Assembly (NCBI GenBank): GCA_964591085.1
Contig: CAZPXH010000008.1
Location: 1 to 64,000 of the forward strand
Direction of reading: 5' to 3'
Origin: CAZPXH01 sp964591085
GTDB lineage: Bacteria; Spirochaetota; Spirochaetia; DSM-27196; CAZPXH01
Length of the DNA stretch: 64,000 nucleotides
The translations under genes were made by a program, and so were the position numbers. Of the stretch, positions 47,910-56,855 are shown one piece after another. Numbering within the stretch: position 1 is the first letter of the stretch; each line of letters starts with the position of its first letter. Below the pieces are notes generated by a model. That model was not told the DNA's origin and made no database searches. It was given only the letters and a program-made list of their open reading frames with translations.

Positions 47910-49184
47910 GTGCGCCGCAACGCTGTCCTGCTCATTGTGGTCTCCGTCCTTGCTCTGTCTTCCTGTGGTCCAGGAGGTATCGGCTTTGGATTGGTTGTGT
48001 GGAGCGCAAACGAAGCCGACCTGCCTTCCGGTGCAGTGGTGCGCCTCCTCAGCGAATCCGAGATCGCCGATCGTTACACGGTAGAGGCCGCCGGCGTCGG
48101 GCAAACTGAAATTGACCGGTGGCGGGTGGAGCGGTTTGCCGAGGCATCCGAGGCGGAGGCAGCAGCGGAAGCCTACGGCGAGTTCCGCGCGGCCCGCGCG
48201 GTATCCCTGCAGCAGGCCCTTCCGGTTCGCGTTGAGCCCGTCCGGGAGGCGGATCGCGTGTACCGGCTTGGAAACGGTGAGGAAGTGAAGATCCTGGGCC
48301 GGCAGGACGATCCGACCGAGGTTGCCGGCCTGGTGGACTACTGGTACGAGGTAATGACCGAAGGCGGCACCCGTGGCTTTGTGTTTGGATACCGGCTTGA
48401 TGTGAGCGGACTGGACACCAGGATCCCGGTCATGCAGGCGGGCAGTGGCGCACTGAACATCCGACAGTTCATGGGAAATGTGTGGAGACCCGTCTTCTTC
48501 CAGGAACTGATTGACACCCGCCGAATTGACCTCGAGGTGTTCCGCACGGACGTCGGTCTGTTCCCGGATCCGGAGAACCAGGTCATCCGGCTCCGGACGC
48601 CACGGGCAAGCGCAGACTTCCGCTACACCGACATCATGGTCTCCCGCGGCGGAGATCTGGTGTTCAGCGGGACTACGCTGCAGGTTACCCTGACCCGAGA
48701 GGTCGAAGCGAGCATCATCTTTTCCCAGGGTGGAGAACAGATCAGTCTGGCATTCACCATCCTCACCGAGGACATGGAAGCCCTGATTGAGTCCGAGCAG
48801 AACCGCCGTGAGCGTGAGCTTGCCAGGATCACCGGTATTGCTCCCGTCCTGGAAAGCAACGCCTACGGCACGCTGGAGATCAACGAGGACGGGCGGTTCC
48901 TGTGGACCGGCACAGCACGCCTGGTGCCGGCGGTGATCCCGGCGGCGGCTGGAGACACCGGCAGAATAGAGTTCAGCCACTTCGTCGGCACGCAGCTGCG
49001 GGGCCAGTCTGACGGCGTTGTGACCTTCCGCTTCAACGGGAGTCAGCAGCCGGTCAATTTCCTCTACACCGTGGAAGACGGAGGTCTCCGACTGACCTGG
49101 GCAACTCCGGAGACAATCACGGATCGGACGGTGACGCGCCTGGGTCTCTCACCGGTGGTGGTGTTCTTCACTGCTCGGGATTGA
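47910..49184 (+). CDS. Lipoprotein with SH3-like domain
   Basis: A 424-residue lipoprotein with a lipobox in LALSSCGPGG. A bacterial SH3-like segment follows (VYRLGNGEEVKILGRQDDPT; VDYWYEVMTEGGTRGFVFGY), of the kind that binds peptidoglycan or peptides. The rest is beta-rich with repeated strands (GDLVFSGTTLQVTLTREVEA; YGTLEINEDGRFLWTGTARL). Third of three exported proteins in a row. GTG start is supported by the signal peptide. The ABC-F frame begins within its last codons. Confidence 0.72.
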   Translation: MRRNAVLLIVVSVLALSSCGPGGIGFGLVVWSANEADLPSGAVVRLLSESEIADRYTVEAAGVGQTEIDRWRVERFAEASEAEAAAEAYGEFRAARAVSLQQALPVRVEPVREADRVYRLGNGEEVKILGRQDDPTEVAGLVDYWYEVMTEGGTRGFVFGYRLDVSGLDTRIPVMQAGSGALNIRQFMGNVWRPVFFQELIDTRRIDLEVFRTDVGLFPDPENQVIRLRTPRASADFRYTDIMVSRGGDLVFSGTTLQVTLTREVEASIIFSQGGEQISLAFTILTEDMEALIESEQNRRERELARITGIAPVLESNAYGTLEINEDGRFLWTGTARLVPAVIPAAAGDTGRIEFSHFVGTQLRGQSDGVVTFRFNGSQQPVNFLYTVEDGGLRLTWATPETITDRTVTRLGLSPVVVFFTARD

Positions 49185-51213
49185 CGCGGTCTCCCTCAGC
49201 TTCGGGGGACAGGTTGTAGCACGGGACATCTCTCTCACCGTCACTGCTGGGCAGCGGCTTGCGCTGGTCGGAGCCAACGGAAGCGGCAAAACCACGCTCC
49301 TGCGAATGATAGCCGGGCAACTGGAGCCCGAGAAAGGTCGCATCACCCTTCAGCGGGGCACCCGGCTGGGATGGCTTGCGCAGCACGGGCTGGTCCACGC
49401 CGGGCGAACACTGCGGGATGAATGCCGGTCTGTGGTGCAGACCGCCGAGTGGGCGGAGGCCCGGCTTGCGGAGCTTGCCGCCGCGCTCGCCGAGAACCCG
49501 GAGGATCCCCAGCGGGAGGAGGACTACGCCAGCCTGCTGTCCCGCATGGAAGCCGGCGACTTTGCACGGGCGGACGCTGACATTGGCCGCGTTCTGGACG
49601 GGCTTGGGTTCAGTCCGGCTGATCAGGAACGGGATTGCAGCGAGTTCAGCGGCGGCTGGCAGATGCGGATTGCGCTGGCCCGGGTGCTGCTCTCCGCGGC
49701 CGATCTGCTCCTCCTGGATGAGCCAACCAACTATCTGGACATAGATGCCCGTCAGTGGCTGGAGCGGCGCCTGGCAACCCGTCCTGGAGCCAGTGTTTTT
49801 GTGGCCCACGACAGGGCATTCATGGAACGAGTCAGCACCCACACTGCTCGGCTGCTCGGAGGAGAAATCAGGCTGTTTCCGGGGACACTCTCACGCCTGG
49901 AACAACAGCTGTCCGCCGAGGAAGTGGAGCTCCGTAAGGCGTGGCAGGCACAGCAGGAACGCATCAGCCAATTGGAAGATTTCATTCGCCGCTTCCGTGC
50001 AAAGTCGGCCAAGGCCAGGCAGGTGCAGGATCGAGTACGCGAGCTTGAGTCCATGGAGCGGATAGAGCTTCCCTCCCATCTGCGGAGAGTAGCTCTGCGA
50101 TTGCCTGAGCTTCCCTTCAACGCCGGTGAGGTCATGCGCACGGAGGCACTGTGCCGGTCCTACGGATCGCGTGAGGTGATCCGGAACCTGGACCTGGAAC
50201 TCCCGCGAGGAGAGCGGCTTGCGGTAATCGGTCGGAACGGAAGCGGGAAGTCCACGCTCCTGCGAATCATTGCGGGAACGGATCAGCCAAGCTCCGGCCA
50301 GGTGGCATTCGGTGCAAACGTGCGGCGAGCGGTCTACGCGCAGGACGCTGCAGAGCACCTGCCCCCGCGCGAAAGCATCCTGGAGCACCTGGCCACTGCA
50401 GCACCAGGCCGCACGGAGACGGAACTCCGCACCTTTCTGGGTGCCTTTCTGTTTCACGGTGACGATGTGCACAAGCCTTGCCGAGTCCTCAGCGGTGGTG
50501 AGCGGGCGCGGGTAGCCCTGGCCTCAGCAATCCTCCAGCCCGCCAACCTGCTGGTCCTGGATGAGCCGGCAAACCACCTGGATCTGGACAGCCAGGATGT
50601 TCTGCTGGGTGCGCTGCAGCAGTACGGTGGCACAATTGTGTTTGTGAGCCATGATGAGGATTTCGTCCGCAGGCTTGCCACACGGATCCTTGAGATGAGC
50701 TGGGAGCTCGGGAAAGATGGCACAAGCTATCGCCAAAGACTGATCCACGGGGACCTCTCCTACTACGAGTACCGCAGGGAGCAGGAAGCTACGGGCTCGC
50801 CCGGTTCCCCTGGCTCCACCGGGTCGAGCGCGGTTCCGGAGATCACAACCGAAGCAGGCGGCGAGGGCGCCGGCGCCCGCCCGCATGCTGCCGACGGCAC
50901 CGGCAACGCGGACACCGCCCGGAGCCACCAGGCACTGAGCCGCCAGGAGCGCAAGGACCTGCAGGGGGAGCTGCGAAGGTTGGAGCGCCGATCCTCAGCG
51001 CTCCTTGAGGAAATCTCCGAGCTGGAGATTGAGGTCGAGCTGCTGGAACAGCGCCTGGCGGACTCGGCAGTCTACCAGGACGGCGAGATGGCTGCCGCAG
51101 TGGCCCGCGACCTTTCCGAGCTTCACCGGAAGCTGGATCTTGCCCAGATCTCCTGGGAGGAGACTGAGGAACAGGTAGCGGTGATCCAGCAGAAGCTGGG
51201 CGGCGAGAACTGA
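49180..51213 (+). CDS. ABC-F family ATPase; non-standard start codon
   Basis: A soluble protein with two ABC domains and no membrane part, as in ABC-F translation factors (EttA, Uup). Domain 1: ALVGANGSGKTTLLRM, FSGGWQMRIALARVL, LLLLDEPTNYLDID. Domain 2: AVIGRNGSGKSTLLRI, LSGGERARVALASAI, LLVLDEPANHLDLD. A charged linker separates them and a Gly/Pro-rich stretch leads to a C-terminal coiled coil (LERRSSALLEEISELEIEVE), as in Uup. The fold plainly starts with IDAVSLSFGGQVVARDIS, but no ATG, GTG or TTG lies upstream in frame; ATT 49180 (overlapping the previous TGA) or CTG 49171 could serve. ATG 49306 would remove the first P-loop. Confidence 0.85.
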   Translation: MDAVSLSFGGQVVARDISLTVTAGQRLALVGANGSGKTTLLRMIAGQLEPEKGRITLQRGTRLGWLAQHGLVHAGRTLRDECRSVVQTAEWAEARLAELAAALAENPEDPQREEDYASLLSRMEAGDFARADADIGRVLDGLGFSPADQERDCSEFSGGWQMRIALARVLLSAADLLLLDEPTNYLDIDARQWLERRLATRPGASVFVAHDRAFMERVSTHTARLLGGEIRLFPGTLSRLEQQLSAEEVELRKAWQAQQERISQLEDFIRRFRAKSAKARQVQDRVRELESMERIELPSHLRRVALRLPELPFNAGEVMRTEALCRSYGSREVIRNLDLELPRGERLAVIGRNGSGKSTLLRIIAGTDQPSSGQVAFGANVRRAVYAQDAAEHLPPRESILEHLATAAPGRTETELRTFLGAFLFHGDDVHKPCRVLSGGERARVALASAILQPANLLVLDEPANHLDLDSQDVLLGALQQYGGTIVFVSHDEDFVRRLATRILEMSWELGKDGTSYRQRLIHGDLSYYEYRREQEATGSPGSPGSTGSSAVPEITTEAGGEGAGARPHAADGTGNADTARSHQALSRQERKDLQGELRRLERRSSALLEEISELEIEVELLEQRLADSAVYQDGEMAAAVARDLSELHRKLDLAQISWEETEEQVAVIQQKLGGEN

Positions 51214-51242
51214 CTCCGGCAGCATCGCGGTGGGGAGCCCCG

Positions 51243-51271
51243 TTGCCCGGCCGCTCGCCCTGCCCTATCCT
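51243..51271 (+). promoter_or_regulatory. Promoter of the exonuclease III gene, near-leaderless
   Basis: TTGCCC (51243-51248), a 17-base spacer and TATCCT (51266-51271), then ten bases to the ATG with no Shine-Dalgarno sequence. The same -10 box and spacing occur before the membrane-protein gene at 15070. Confidence 0.6.
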
Positions 51272-51281
51272 TAGCCGGAAC

Positions 51282-52046
51282 ATGATCAACATGGTTTCCT
51301 GGAACGTAAACGGAATTCGAGCGGCCGCCAGGAAGGGCCTCCTGGACGTGATCCAGGAGATGGACGCTGACGTCTTTGGTCTGCAGGAAACCAAAGCCTC
51401 CCCGGATCAGCTGGATGAAGAACTCCTTTCACCCCCGGGCTACCGCAGCTGGTTTGCAAGTGCGCTGAAGAAGGGCTACAGCGGCGTTGCCATCTACAGC
51501 CGGATTGAGCCACAGGAGGTTGGAGAGTTCGGGGACCCCGCCTACGATGACGAGGGGCGGGTTCTCCAGGCGCACTTTGACGGCTGGACCCTGCTGAACT
51601 GCTACTTCCCCAACAGCCAGGCGGAAGGTGCGCGCCTGGACTACAAGATAGCGTTCTGTGAAGACCTGATGCGCCGCTGTGACGAGCTTGTGGCCTCTGG
51701 CCGCCACGTGGTGGTCTGCGGGGACTACAACATTGCCCACAAGCCCATTGACCTTGCCCGCCCCAAAGACAACGAAGGAAGCCCGGGCTATCTCCCGGAG
51801 GAACGCGCGTGGATGGATCGCTTCACGCGCGCCGGATACGTTGACACCTTCCGAATGTTTGAACCTGGCCCGGACAACTACACGTGGTGGAGCTTTCGAG
51901 CGCAGGCACGGCAGAAGAACATCGGTTGGCGGCTTGATTATCACTGCGTGGATCCCGGACTGACGGATCGGGTAGCGTCCAGCCGTATCCACCCGGGAAT
52001 TACGGGCTCGGACCACTGCCCGGTCAGCATGGAGCTGAGAGATTGA
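51282..52046 (+). CDS. xth: Exodeoxyribonuclease III / AP endonuclease
   Basis: A 254-residue EEP-fold nuclease for abasic-site repair. It shows the metal and catalytic motifs SWNVNGIRAAARKG, FGLQETKASPDQL, LNCYFPNSQAEGARLDYK, VVVCGDYNIAHKPIDL and the closing GSDHCPVSMEL. ATG 51282 was chosen because it directly precedes the fold and follows the promoter; ATG 51291 is also possible. Its TGA stop is part of the TTGACA box of the rhomboid gene. Confidence 0.96.
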   Translation: MINMVSWNVNGIRAAARKGLLDVIQEMDADVFGLQETKASPDQLDEELLSPPGYRSWFASALKKGYSGVAIYSRIEPQEVGEFGDPAYDDEGRVLQAHFDGWTLLNCYFPNSQAEGARLDYKIAFCEDLMRRCDELVASGRHVVVCGDYNIAHKPIDLARPKDNEGSPGYLPEERAWMDRFTRAGYVDTFRMFEPGPDNYTWWSFRAQARQKNIGWRLDYHCVDPGLTDRVASSRIHPGITGSDHCPVSMELRD

Positions 52047-52071
52047 CAGCGCCCGGACCCAGACCTACCGT
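52043..52071 (+). promoter_or_regulatory. Promoter of the rhomboid gene, -35 box over the xth stop codon
   Basis: TTGACA (52043-52048), a perfect consensus -35, a 17-base spacer and TACCGT (52066-52071). The ATG is 12 bases further on, after a short GCAGGA leader. The TGA in TTGACA ends the xth gene. Confidence 0.6.
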
Positions 52072-52083
52072 AGCAGGGCAGGA

Positions 52084-52683
52084 ATGAAACTATCCTACAA
52101 CGCCCCCGTCACGCTTAGCTTTGCGCTGGCATCAGCCCTGATCCTGGTGGCCGATCAGCTGTTTGGCGGAAGCCTTACAGTCGGGTTCTTCTCTGTTGGG
52201 GCCAGCATGGACGCCGGTTCCTTTGTGGACTACCTCCGGCTGGTCACGCACATCTTCGGGCACAGCAGCTGGGATCACCTGCTGTCCAACTTTGCCTTCA
52301 TTCTCCTGCTCGGACCTATCCTGGAAGAGAAGTACGGTTCTGGGCGCCTTATCCTGATGATCTTCACCACTGCCCTGGTGACCGGCGTCCTCAACGTGCT
52401 GCTGCTCCCAACGGGCCTTCTTGGGGCAAGCGGCGTTGTCTTCATGATGATCCTGCTTTCATCGTTCGCAAACTTCCGGCAGGGCCGGATTCCCCTGACC
52501 TTCATCCTGGTGGTGTTGTTGTTCCTTGCGCGGGAGGTAATCTCCATGTTCCGTGAGGACAGCATCAGTCAGTTCGCCCACATCATCGGCGGAGTAACGG
52601 GCAGCCTCTTTGGGTTCCTCGGTGGCGGTGGAACCAGTAAGTCCAGCCCGGAGGCCGCTCCGGACAGTCCAGCAGACGCGTAG
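52084..52683 (+). CDS. Rhomboid-family intramembrane serine protease
   Basis: A 199-residue six-helix membrane protease. The conserved elements are all seen: HSSWDHLLSNFAFILLLGP (His and Asn of loop and helix 2), the serine site LLGASGVVFMM (GxSG) and the paired His in SQFAHIIGGVTGSLFG. A Ser/Pro/Ala-rich tail follows. Targets unknown. prfA lies 21 bases downstream. Confidence 0.93.
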   Translation: MKLSYNAPVTLSFALASALILVADQLFGGSLTVGFFSVGASMDAGSFVDYLRLVTHIFGHSSWDHLLSNFAFILLLGPILEEKYGSGRLILMIFTTALVTGVLNVLLLPTGLLGASGVVFMMILLSSFANFRQGRIPLTFILVVLLFLAREVISMFREDSISQFAHIIGGVTGSLFGFLGGGGTSKSSPEAAPDSPADA

Positions 52684-52704
52684 CGTTTACCAGGACCAAC
52701 TCTG

Positions 52705-53787
52705 ATGTCTGACGCAGCGATGATTCAGAAGCGATTGACCCAGATTCGCGAGCGACACGCCGAGCTGGAACGGCTGGTTGCCGATCCGGACCTGCCGAAG
52801 GATCAACAGCGCTACATCTCCGTCATGCAGGAGCACGCGCAACTCTCAGAGATTGTGGCCGCAGGATCCGGTTGGCAAGAGGCGGCTGCATCCCTGCAGG
52901 ACGCCGAGACAATGCTCCACAACGAATCCGACTCCGAACTACGGGCCATGGCAGAAGAGGAAGCTGATGCCCTGCGGGAGCGCCTGCCGGAACTGGAACG
53001 CAAGCTCCGTGTCCTGCTGGTGCCTAGGGATCCCCTGGATTCCAAGAACATCATTGTAGAGATCCGTGCGGGTACCGGCGGAGACGAGGCTTCCCTGTTT
53101 GTTGGAGACCTCTACCGGATGTACACCCGCTATGCGGAGACCTGCGGATGGAAAACCGAGACCCTGCAGGTAAACGAGACCGAGGTCGGGGGATTCCGTG
53201 AGGTGGTGTTCTCCATAGCAGGCCGGGATGCCTACGGCTGGATGCGCTATGAGAGCGGAACACATAGAGTGCAGCGTGTACCGGAGACTGAAAGCAGCGG
53301 CAGGATTCACACCTCCGCGGTGACAGTTGCGGTGCTGCCCGAGGCAGAGGAAGCAGATGTGGAGATTCAGCAGAACGATCTACGGATTGATGTGTACCGT
53401 AGCAGCGGTCCCGGCGGGCAAAGCGTGAACACTACTGACTCCGCGGTCCGTGTGACGCATATCCCAACCGGACTGGTTGTGACCTGTCAGGATGAGAAGA
53501 GCCAGCTGAAGAACAAGGCAAAGGCGCTGCGCGTACTCAAGGCCCGGCTGTTTGAGCTGGAGGAGCAGAAGCGGCGGGAAGAGCGGGACGCGCAGCGGAA
53601 AGGCCAGATTGGGAGCGGGGATCGCTCCGAGCGGATCCGTACCTACAACTTTCCGCAGAACCGCCTAACCGATCATCGGATCAACCTGACGCTCTACCGC
53701 CTGGACTACGTGATGGCCGGGGAGCTGAACGATGTAGTTGAGGCCCTGCGTGTCTCGGCAACCGAAGAGGCGCTCCGCGCCAGCTGA
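52705..53787 (+). CDS. prfA: Peptide chain release factor 1
   Basis: A 360-residue RF1 that ends translation at UAA and UAG. The peptidyl-release motif GGQ is in RSSGPGGQSVNTTDSAVR (near residue 237). The codon-reading tripeptide falls in RVPETESSGRIHTS, as P-E-T where E. coli has P-A-T; both fit the RF1 P-x-T pattern. No ribosome site stands close to the ATG (AGGA about nine bases away). prmC follows after one base. Confidence 0.97.
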   Translation: MSDAAMIQKRLTQIRERHAELERLVADPDLPKDQQRYISVMQEHAQLSEIVAAGSGWQEAAASLQDAETMLHNESDSELRAMAEEEADALRERLPELERKLRVLLVPRDPLDSKNIIVEIRAGTGGDEASLFVGDLYRMYTRYAETCGWKTETLQVNETEVGGFREVVFSIAGRDAYGWMRYESGTHRVQRVPETESSGRIHTSAVTVAVLPEAEEADVEIQQNDLRIDVYRSSGPGGQSVNTTDSAVRVTHIPTGLVVTCQDEKSQLKNKAKALRVLKARLFELEEQKRREERDAQRKGQIGSGDRSERIRTYNFPQNRLTDHRINLTLYRLDYVMAGELNDVVEALRVSATEEALRAS

Positions 53788-53788
53788 A

Positions 53789-54682
53789 ATGCCTGAATAT
53801 CGCGGCCTGCTGGCGGAGGGCCGCAGCCTCCTTGGGGGCACAAGCGAAAGCCCCTTCCTGGACGCAGCGCTGATTCTGGCGCACGCCGCCGGCATTCCAG
53901 TGGACCGGATCTATGCCGGCGGGAGCGAACCCGTGCCTGAACCGGTGGCAGAGCGCTTTCGTGTCCTTCTGCGGCGGCGAGCCGCCGGGGAACCCGTGGC
54001 GTGGATCACCGGTATCAGGGAGTTCTTTGGCCACAGCTTTCGGGTGGACCCCGGTGTTCTGGTACCGAGACCGGACACCGAAACGCTGGTGGAAGCGGCC
54101 ATTACAGCCCTTCCGGTGTCCGGGACCGTGTCCATCCATGATGCGTTTACCGGAAGTGGCGCGGTTGGAATCAGCCTTGCTACAGCCGCCCGGGAGCGTG
54201 GGCTCCGGGTGAAGCTCCTGCTCTCTGACCGGGAGCCGGAGGCCCGTGCCTGTGCCGCCTGGAACGCGGCCGCGTTACTCGCCGGCGCTAATCAGCCCGA
54301 GCTTGACTGGGCCGTGGAGCAGAGTGACGGCCTCATTCCGGCATCGGCGGCCGCATTCGGGACAGTGCACAGGTTTGAAATAGTGACCGCCAACCCTCCG
54401 TATCTCACCAGCTCCGAGTGGAAGGCGCGCAGAGACTCCGGTTGGCTGGAACCGGAGTCCTCCCTGGACGGCGGCCCCGACGGCCTGAACGCGTACCGAG
54501 TGATTGCTGAGCAGGCACGGGATAGTCTGGTAACGGGAGGGAATCTGTTCCTGGAGCTTGGCGAGGGGCAGGCGGAGGCGGTTTCGGGATTCCTGCGTGA
54601 GGCCGGGTTGGGGATAGATGGCACACACCGGGACCTGGCTGGGACAGCTCGTGTTGTCCATGCAATTCGCACGACTGGATAG
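53789..54682 (+). CDS. prmC: Release factor glutamine methyltransferase
   Basis: A 297-residue methyltransferase that modifies the GGQ glutamine of release factors. VAWITGIREFFGHSFRVDPG and VLVPRPDTETLVEAA are family signatures, the SAM loop is DAFTGSGAVGISLA and the catalytic NPPY lies in VTANPPYLTS. The usual D-x-G-T-G-S-G has Phe in place of the first Gly. ATG 53789 was chosen because it lies directly after the prfA stop; the prfA-prmC pairing is common. Confidence 0.95.
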   Translation: MPEYRGLLAEGRSLLGGTSESPFLDAALILAHAAGIPVDRIYAGGSEPVPEPVAERFRVLLRRRAAGEPVAWITGIREFFGHSFRVDPGVLVPRPDTETLVEAAITALPVSGTVSIHDAFTGSGAVGISLATAARERGLRVKLLLSDREPEARACAAWNAAALLAGANQPELDWAVEQSDGLIPASAAAFGTVHRFEIVTANPPYLTSSEWKARRDSGWLEPESSLDGGPDGLNAYRVIAEQARDSLVTGGNLFLELGEGQAEAVSGFLREAGLGIDGTHRDLAGTARVVHAIRTTG

Positions 54683-54705
54683 CGATACCTGCTTACCGAT
54701 ACCTT

Positions 54706-56784
54706 ATGCCCATGACGGAGCCGGAGACGGCAACCTATCAGAAACTCCTCAACGGCTTTCAGGCCGAAGACCGGGAGCGAATATCCCTTGCTGCCGAGGA
54801 GGCGGAGCGCCTCCACCGCGGGCAGCTGCGGGAATCCGGAGACCCCTACATCACACACCCGCTGGAAGTTGCGGGGATCGTCGCTACCATGGGCTTGGGC
54901 ACGGATGCGATCATAGCGGGGCTCCTCCACGACACTCTGGAGGACACCATCCTCACCCGGGAGGATCTCCGGGAGAGATACGGGAAGACGGTGGACGTCC
55001 TGGTCAACGGCGTAACCAAGATTAACATCGTCAAGAGTAAGAACAAGAGCGTGGCCAAGGCGGAGACCATTCGCAAGATGCTCTTTGCCATGGTTAAGGA
55101 TATCCGCGTCATCCTGATCAAGCTGGCGGACAAGCTGCACAACATGCGGACACTCGGCCACAAGAACCCGGAACGCCGCAGAGACATTGCCCAGGAATGC
55201 CTTGATATCTACGCACCCCTTGCGGGCCGACTGGGAATCAGCTGGCTGAAGGATGAGCTTGAGGACCTTGCCCTCAAGAACCTCAACGAAGACGCCTACC
55301 GGCAGATTCAGTCCTACGTGGCCCAGCGCCGACAGGAACGGGACGACTACCTCCTTCAGGCCCAGACCGCGGTTGAACAGGCCGCGGCGGATCAGGAAAT
55401 TACGGTGCAGGTCCAGACCCGCGCAAAACACTTCTTCTCCATCTACCAGAAGATGAAAGAACGCGCGAAGCCTATTGAAGAGATCTACGACATGCTCGGT
55501 CTGCGCATCCTCTGCGAGACTGAGACCGAATGCTACACGCTCCTGGGAATCGTTCATCGCCTGTGGAAGCCCATTGAAGGCCGCTTCAAGGACTACATTG
55601 CGATGCCCAAGAGCAATCGATACCAGAGCCTGCACACAACGGTCATGTGTTTCGGCGGTCGCCTGACCGAGATCCAGATCCGCACGCACGGGATGCATCG
55701 GACCGCAGAGAATGGCGTTGCCGCCCACTGGCTGTACAAGAACGAGAACAGCAACGGAACGGTAGGGGACCTGGCGATCATCAGCCGGGTGCGGAATCTC
55801 GGGCAGGCGCGGATCACATCAAACGAATTCCTGGACGAGATCCAGCGGGAGCTGCTGAAAGACTCCATCTACCTCTTCACCCCAAGGGGAGACGCAGTAG
55901 AGCTGCCGCGGGGCGCAACTCCCCTGGATTTTGCGTATCACATTCACACGGAGGTGGGACACCACGCCGTGGGGGCCAAGGCGGACGGGCACATCATCCC
56001 GCTGCGCCACGAGCTGAAGAACACGCAAGTTGTGGAAATCATGACCTCACCCAAGGGCCGCCCGCACCTCAGCTGGTTGCGCATTGTCCGGACTACCCGA
56101 GCACGCCAGAAGATCCGGCATTGGCTGAACCACAATGATGACGGTCTGGTCATTGATCGGCACATCGTGGCTCGGCCCCCGGCCCAACAACAGGCCGAGC
56201 CGAATCGCCAGGCACAGTCCCGCACTGCCGCACCCGGAGAGCCAGGGAAGCACCAGGGCGAGGACCTGCCGAAGACCGGAACCTACCTGGACCGCAGCAG
56301 GGTGGGAATCCGAATCGGCAACGAGCGCAACGTTATGATCCGCTTTGCCAACTGCTGCCAGCCGAGCATTGGGGATGACATCGTTGGGTTTGTGTCCCGC
56401 GGCCGCGGAATTATCGTCCACCGGCGGGATTGCCGGAACGTGCGAAACATTCCGGACTTCAGTGAGCGGTCCATCCCCGTTGAGTGGGAGACGGTATCCC
56501 CACGCCAGACCAGAAGCTTCCGCGTTGTTGCGCGCCGGATTCCAGACCTCTTCAGTGAAATAGAGAGCGCAATCCGCAAGAACCGGGGCCACCTGATTGA
56601 GGGCCGCCTGGACGAGCAGGGAGACGAACGTCTGGAAGGGCACTTCACCATGACACTGGAAAAGAGCGAGGAATTCCGCCAGGTCCTGAGAAACATACGG
56701 ACAATCCCCGCGGTCCTCAGCATTCAGTCCTTGCCAAACGGTGCCGGCGGAGCATACTCTCAGCTTCAACACGGCAGTGACTAA
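54706..56784 (+). CDS. rel: Bifunctional (p)ppGpp synthetase/hydrolase
   Basis: A 692-residue Rel/SpoT protein of the stringent response. Hydrolase domain: YITHPLEVAGIVA, the HD motif in GLLHDTLEDT and IKLADKLHNMRTL. Synthetase domain: AMPKSNRYQSLHTTV and TEIQIRTHGMHRTAENGVAA. A TGS domain (YLFTPRGDAVELPRGATPLD), a linker and a C-terminal ACT-type domain follow. Both halves keep their key residues, so both activities are likely. It starts at ATG 54706 or ATG 54712; the repeat CGATACCT occurs twice just upstream. Confidence 0.95.
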   Translation: MPMTEPETATYQKLLNGFQAEDRERISLAAEEAERLHRGQLRESGDPYITHPLEVAGIVATMGLGTDAIIAGLLHDTLEDTILTREDLRERYGKTVDVLVNGVTKINIVKSKNKSVAKAETIRKMLFAMVKDIRVILIKLADKLHNMRTLGHKNPERRRDIAQECLDIYAPLAGRLGISWLKDELEDLALKNLNEDAYRQIQSYVAQRRQERDDYLLQAQTAVEQAAADQEITVQVQTRAKHFFSIYQKMKERAKPIEEIYDMLGLRILCETETECYTLLGIVHRLWKPIEGRFKDYIAMPKSNRYQSLHTTVMCFGGRLTEIQIRTHGMHRTAENGVAAHWLYKNENSNGTVGDLAIISRVRNLGQARITSNEFLDEIQRELLKDSIYLFTPRGDAVELPRGATPLDFAYHIHTEVGHHAVGAKADGHIIPLRHELKNTQVVEIMTSPKGRPHLSWLRIVRTTRARQKIRHWLNHNDDGLVIDRHIVARPPAQQQAEPNRQAQSRTAAPGEPGKHQGEDLPKTGTYLDRSRVGIRIGNERNVMIRFANCCQPSIGDDIVGFVSRGRGIIVHRRDCRNVRNIPDFSERSIPVEWETVSPRQTRSFRVVARRIPDLFSEIESAIRKNRGHLIEGRLDEQGDERLEGHFTMTLEKSEEFRQVLRNIRTIPAVLSIQSLPNGAGGAYSQLQHGSD

Positions 56785-56855
56785 TCTCAGGGGAACGCCG
56801 GTCCACACCGTCTGCGATTCACGATTGCTGAATTTGCTGGACTATGAGCCTGTCC

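Noticed and set aside
47757..48980. 407-codon open frame on the minus strand
   Set aside because: It is antisense to the SH3-lipoprotein gene, which has a signal peptide and lipobox on the plus strand.
54683..54705. Repeated CGATACCT before rel as a promoter
   Set aside because: TACCTT abuts the first ATG and no -35 box lies at a suitable distance, so it was mentioned only in the gene entry.
54292..55728. 478-codon open frame on the minus strand
   Set aside because: It lies opposite prmC and rel, both of which carry full motif sets. High GC content makes such mirror frames common here.
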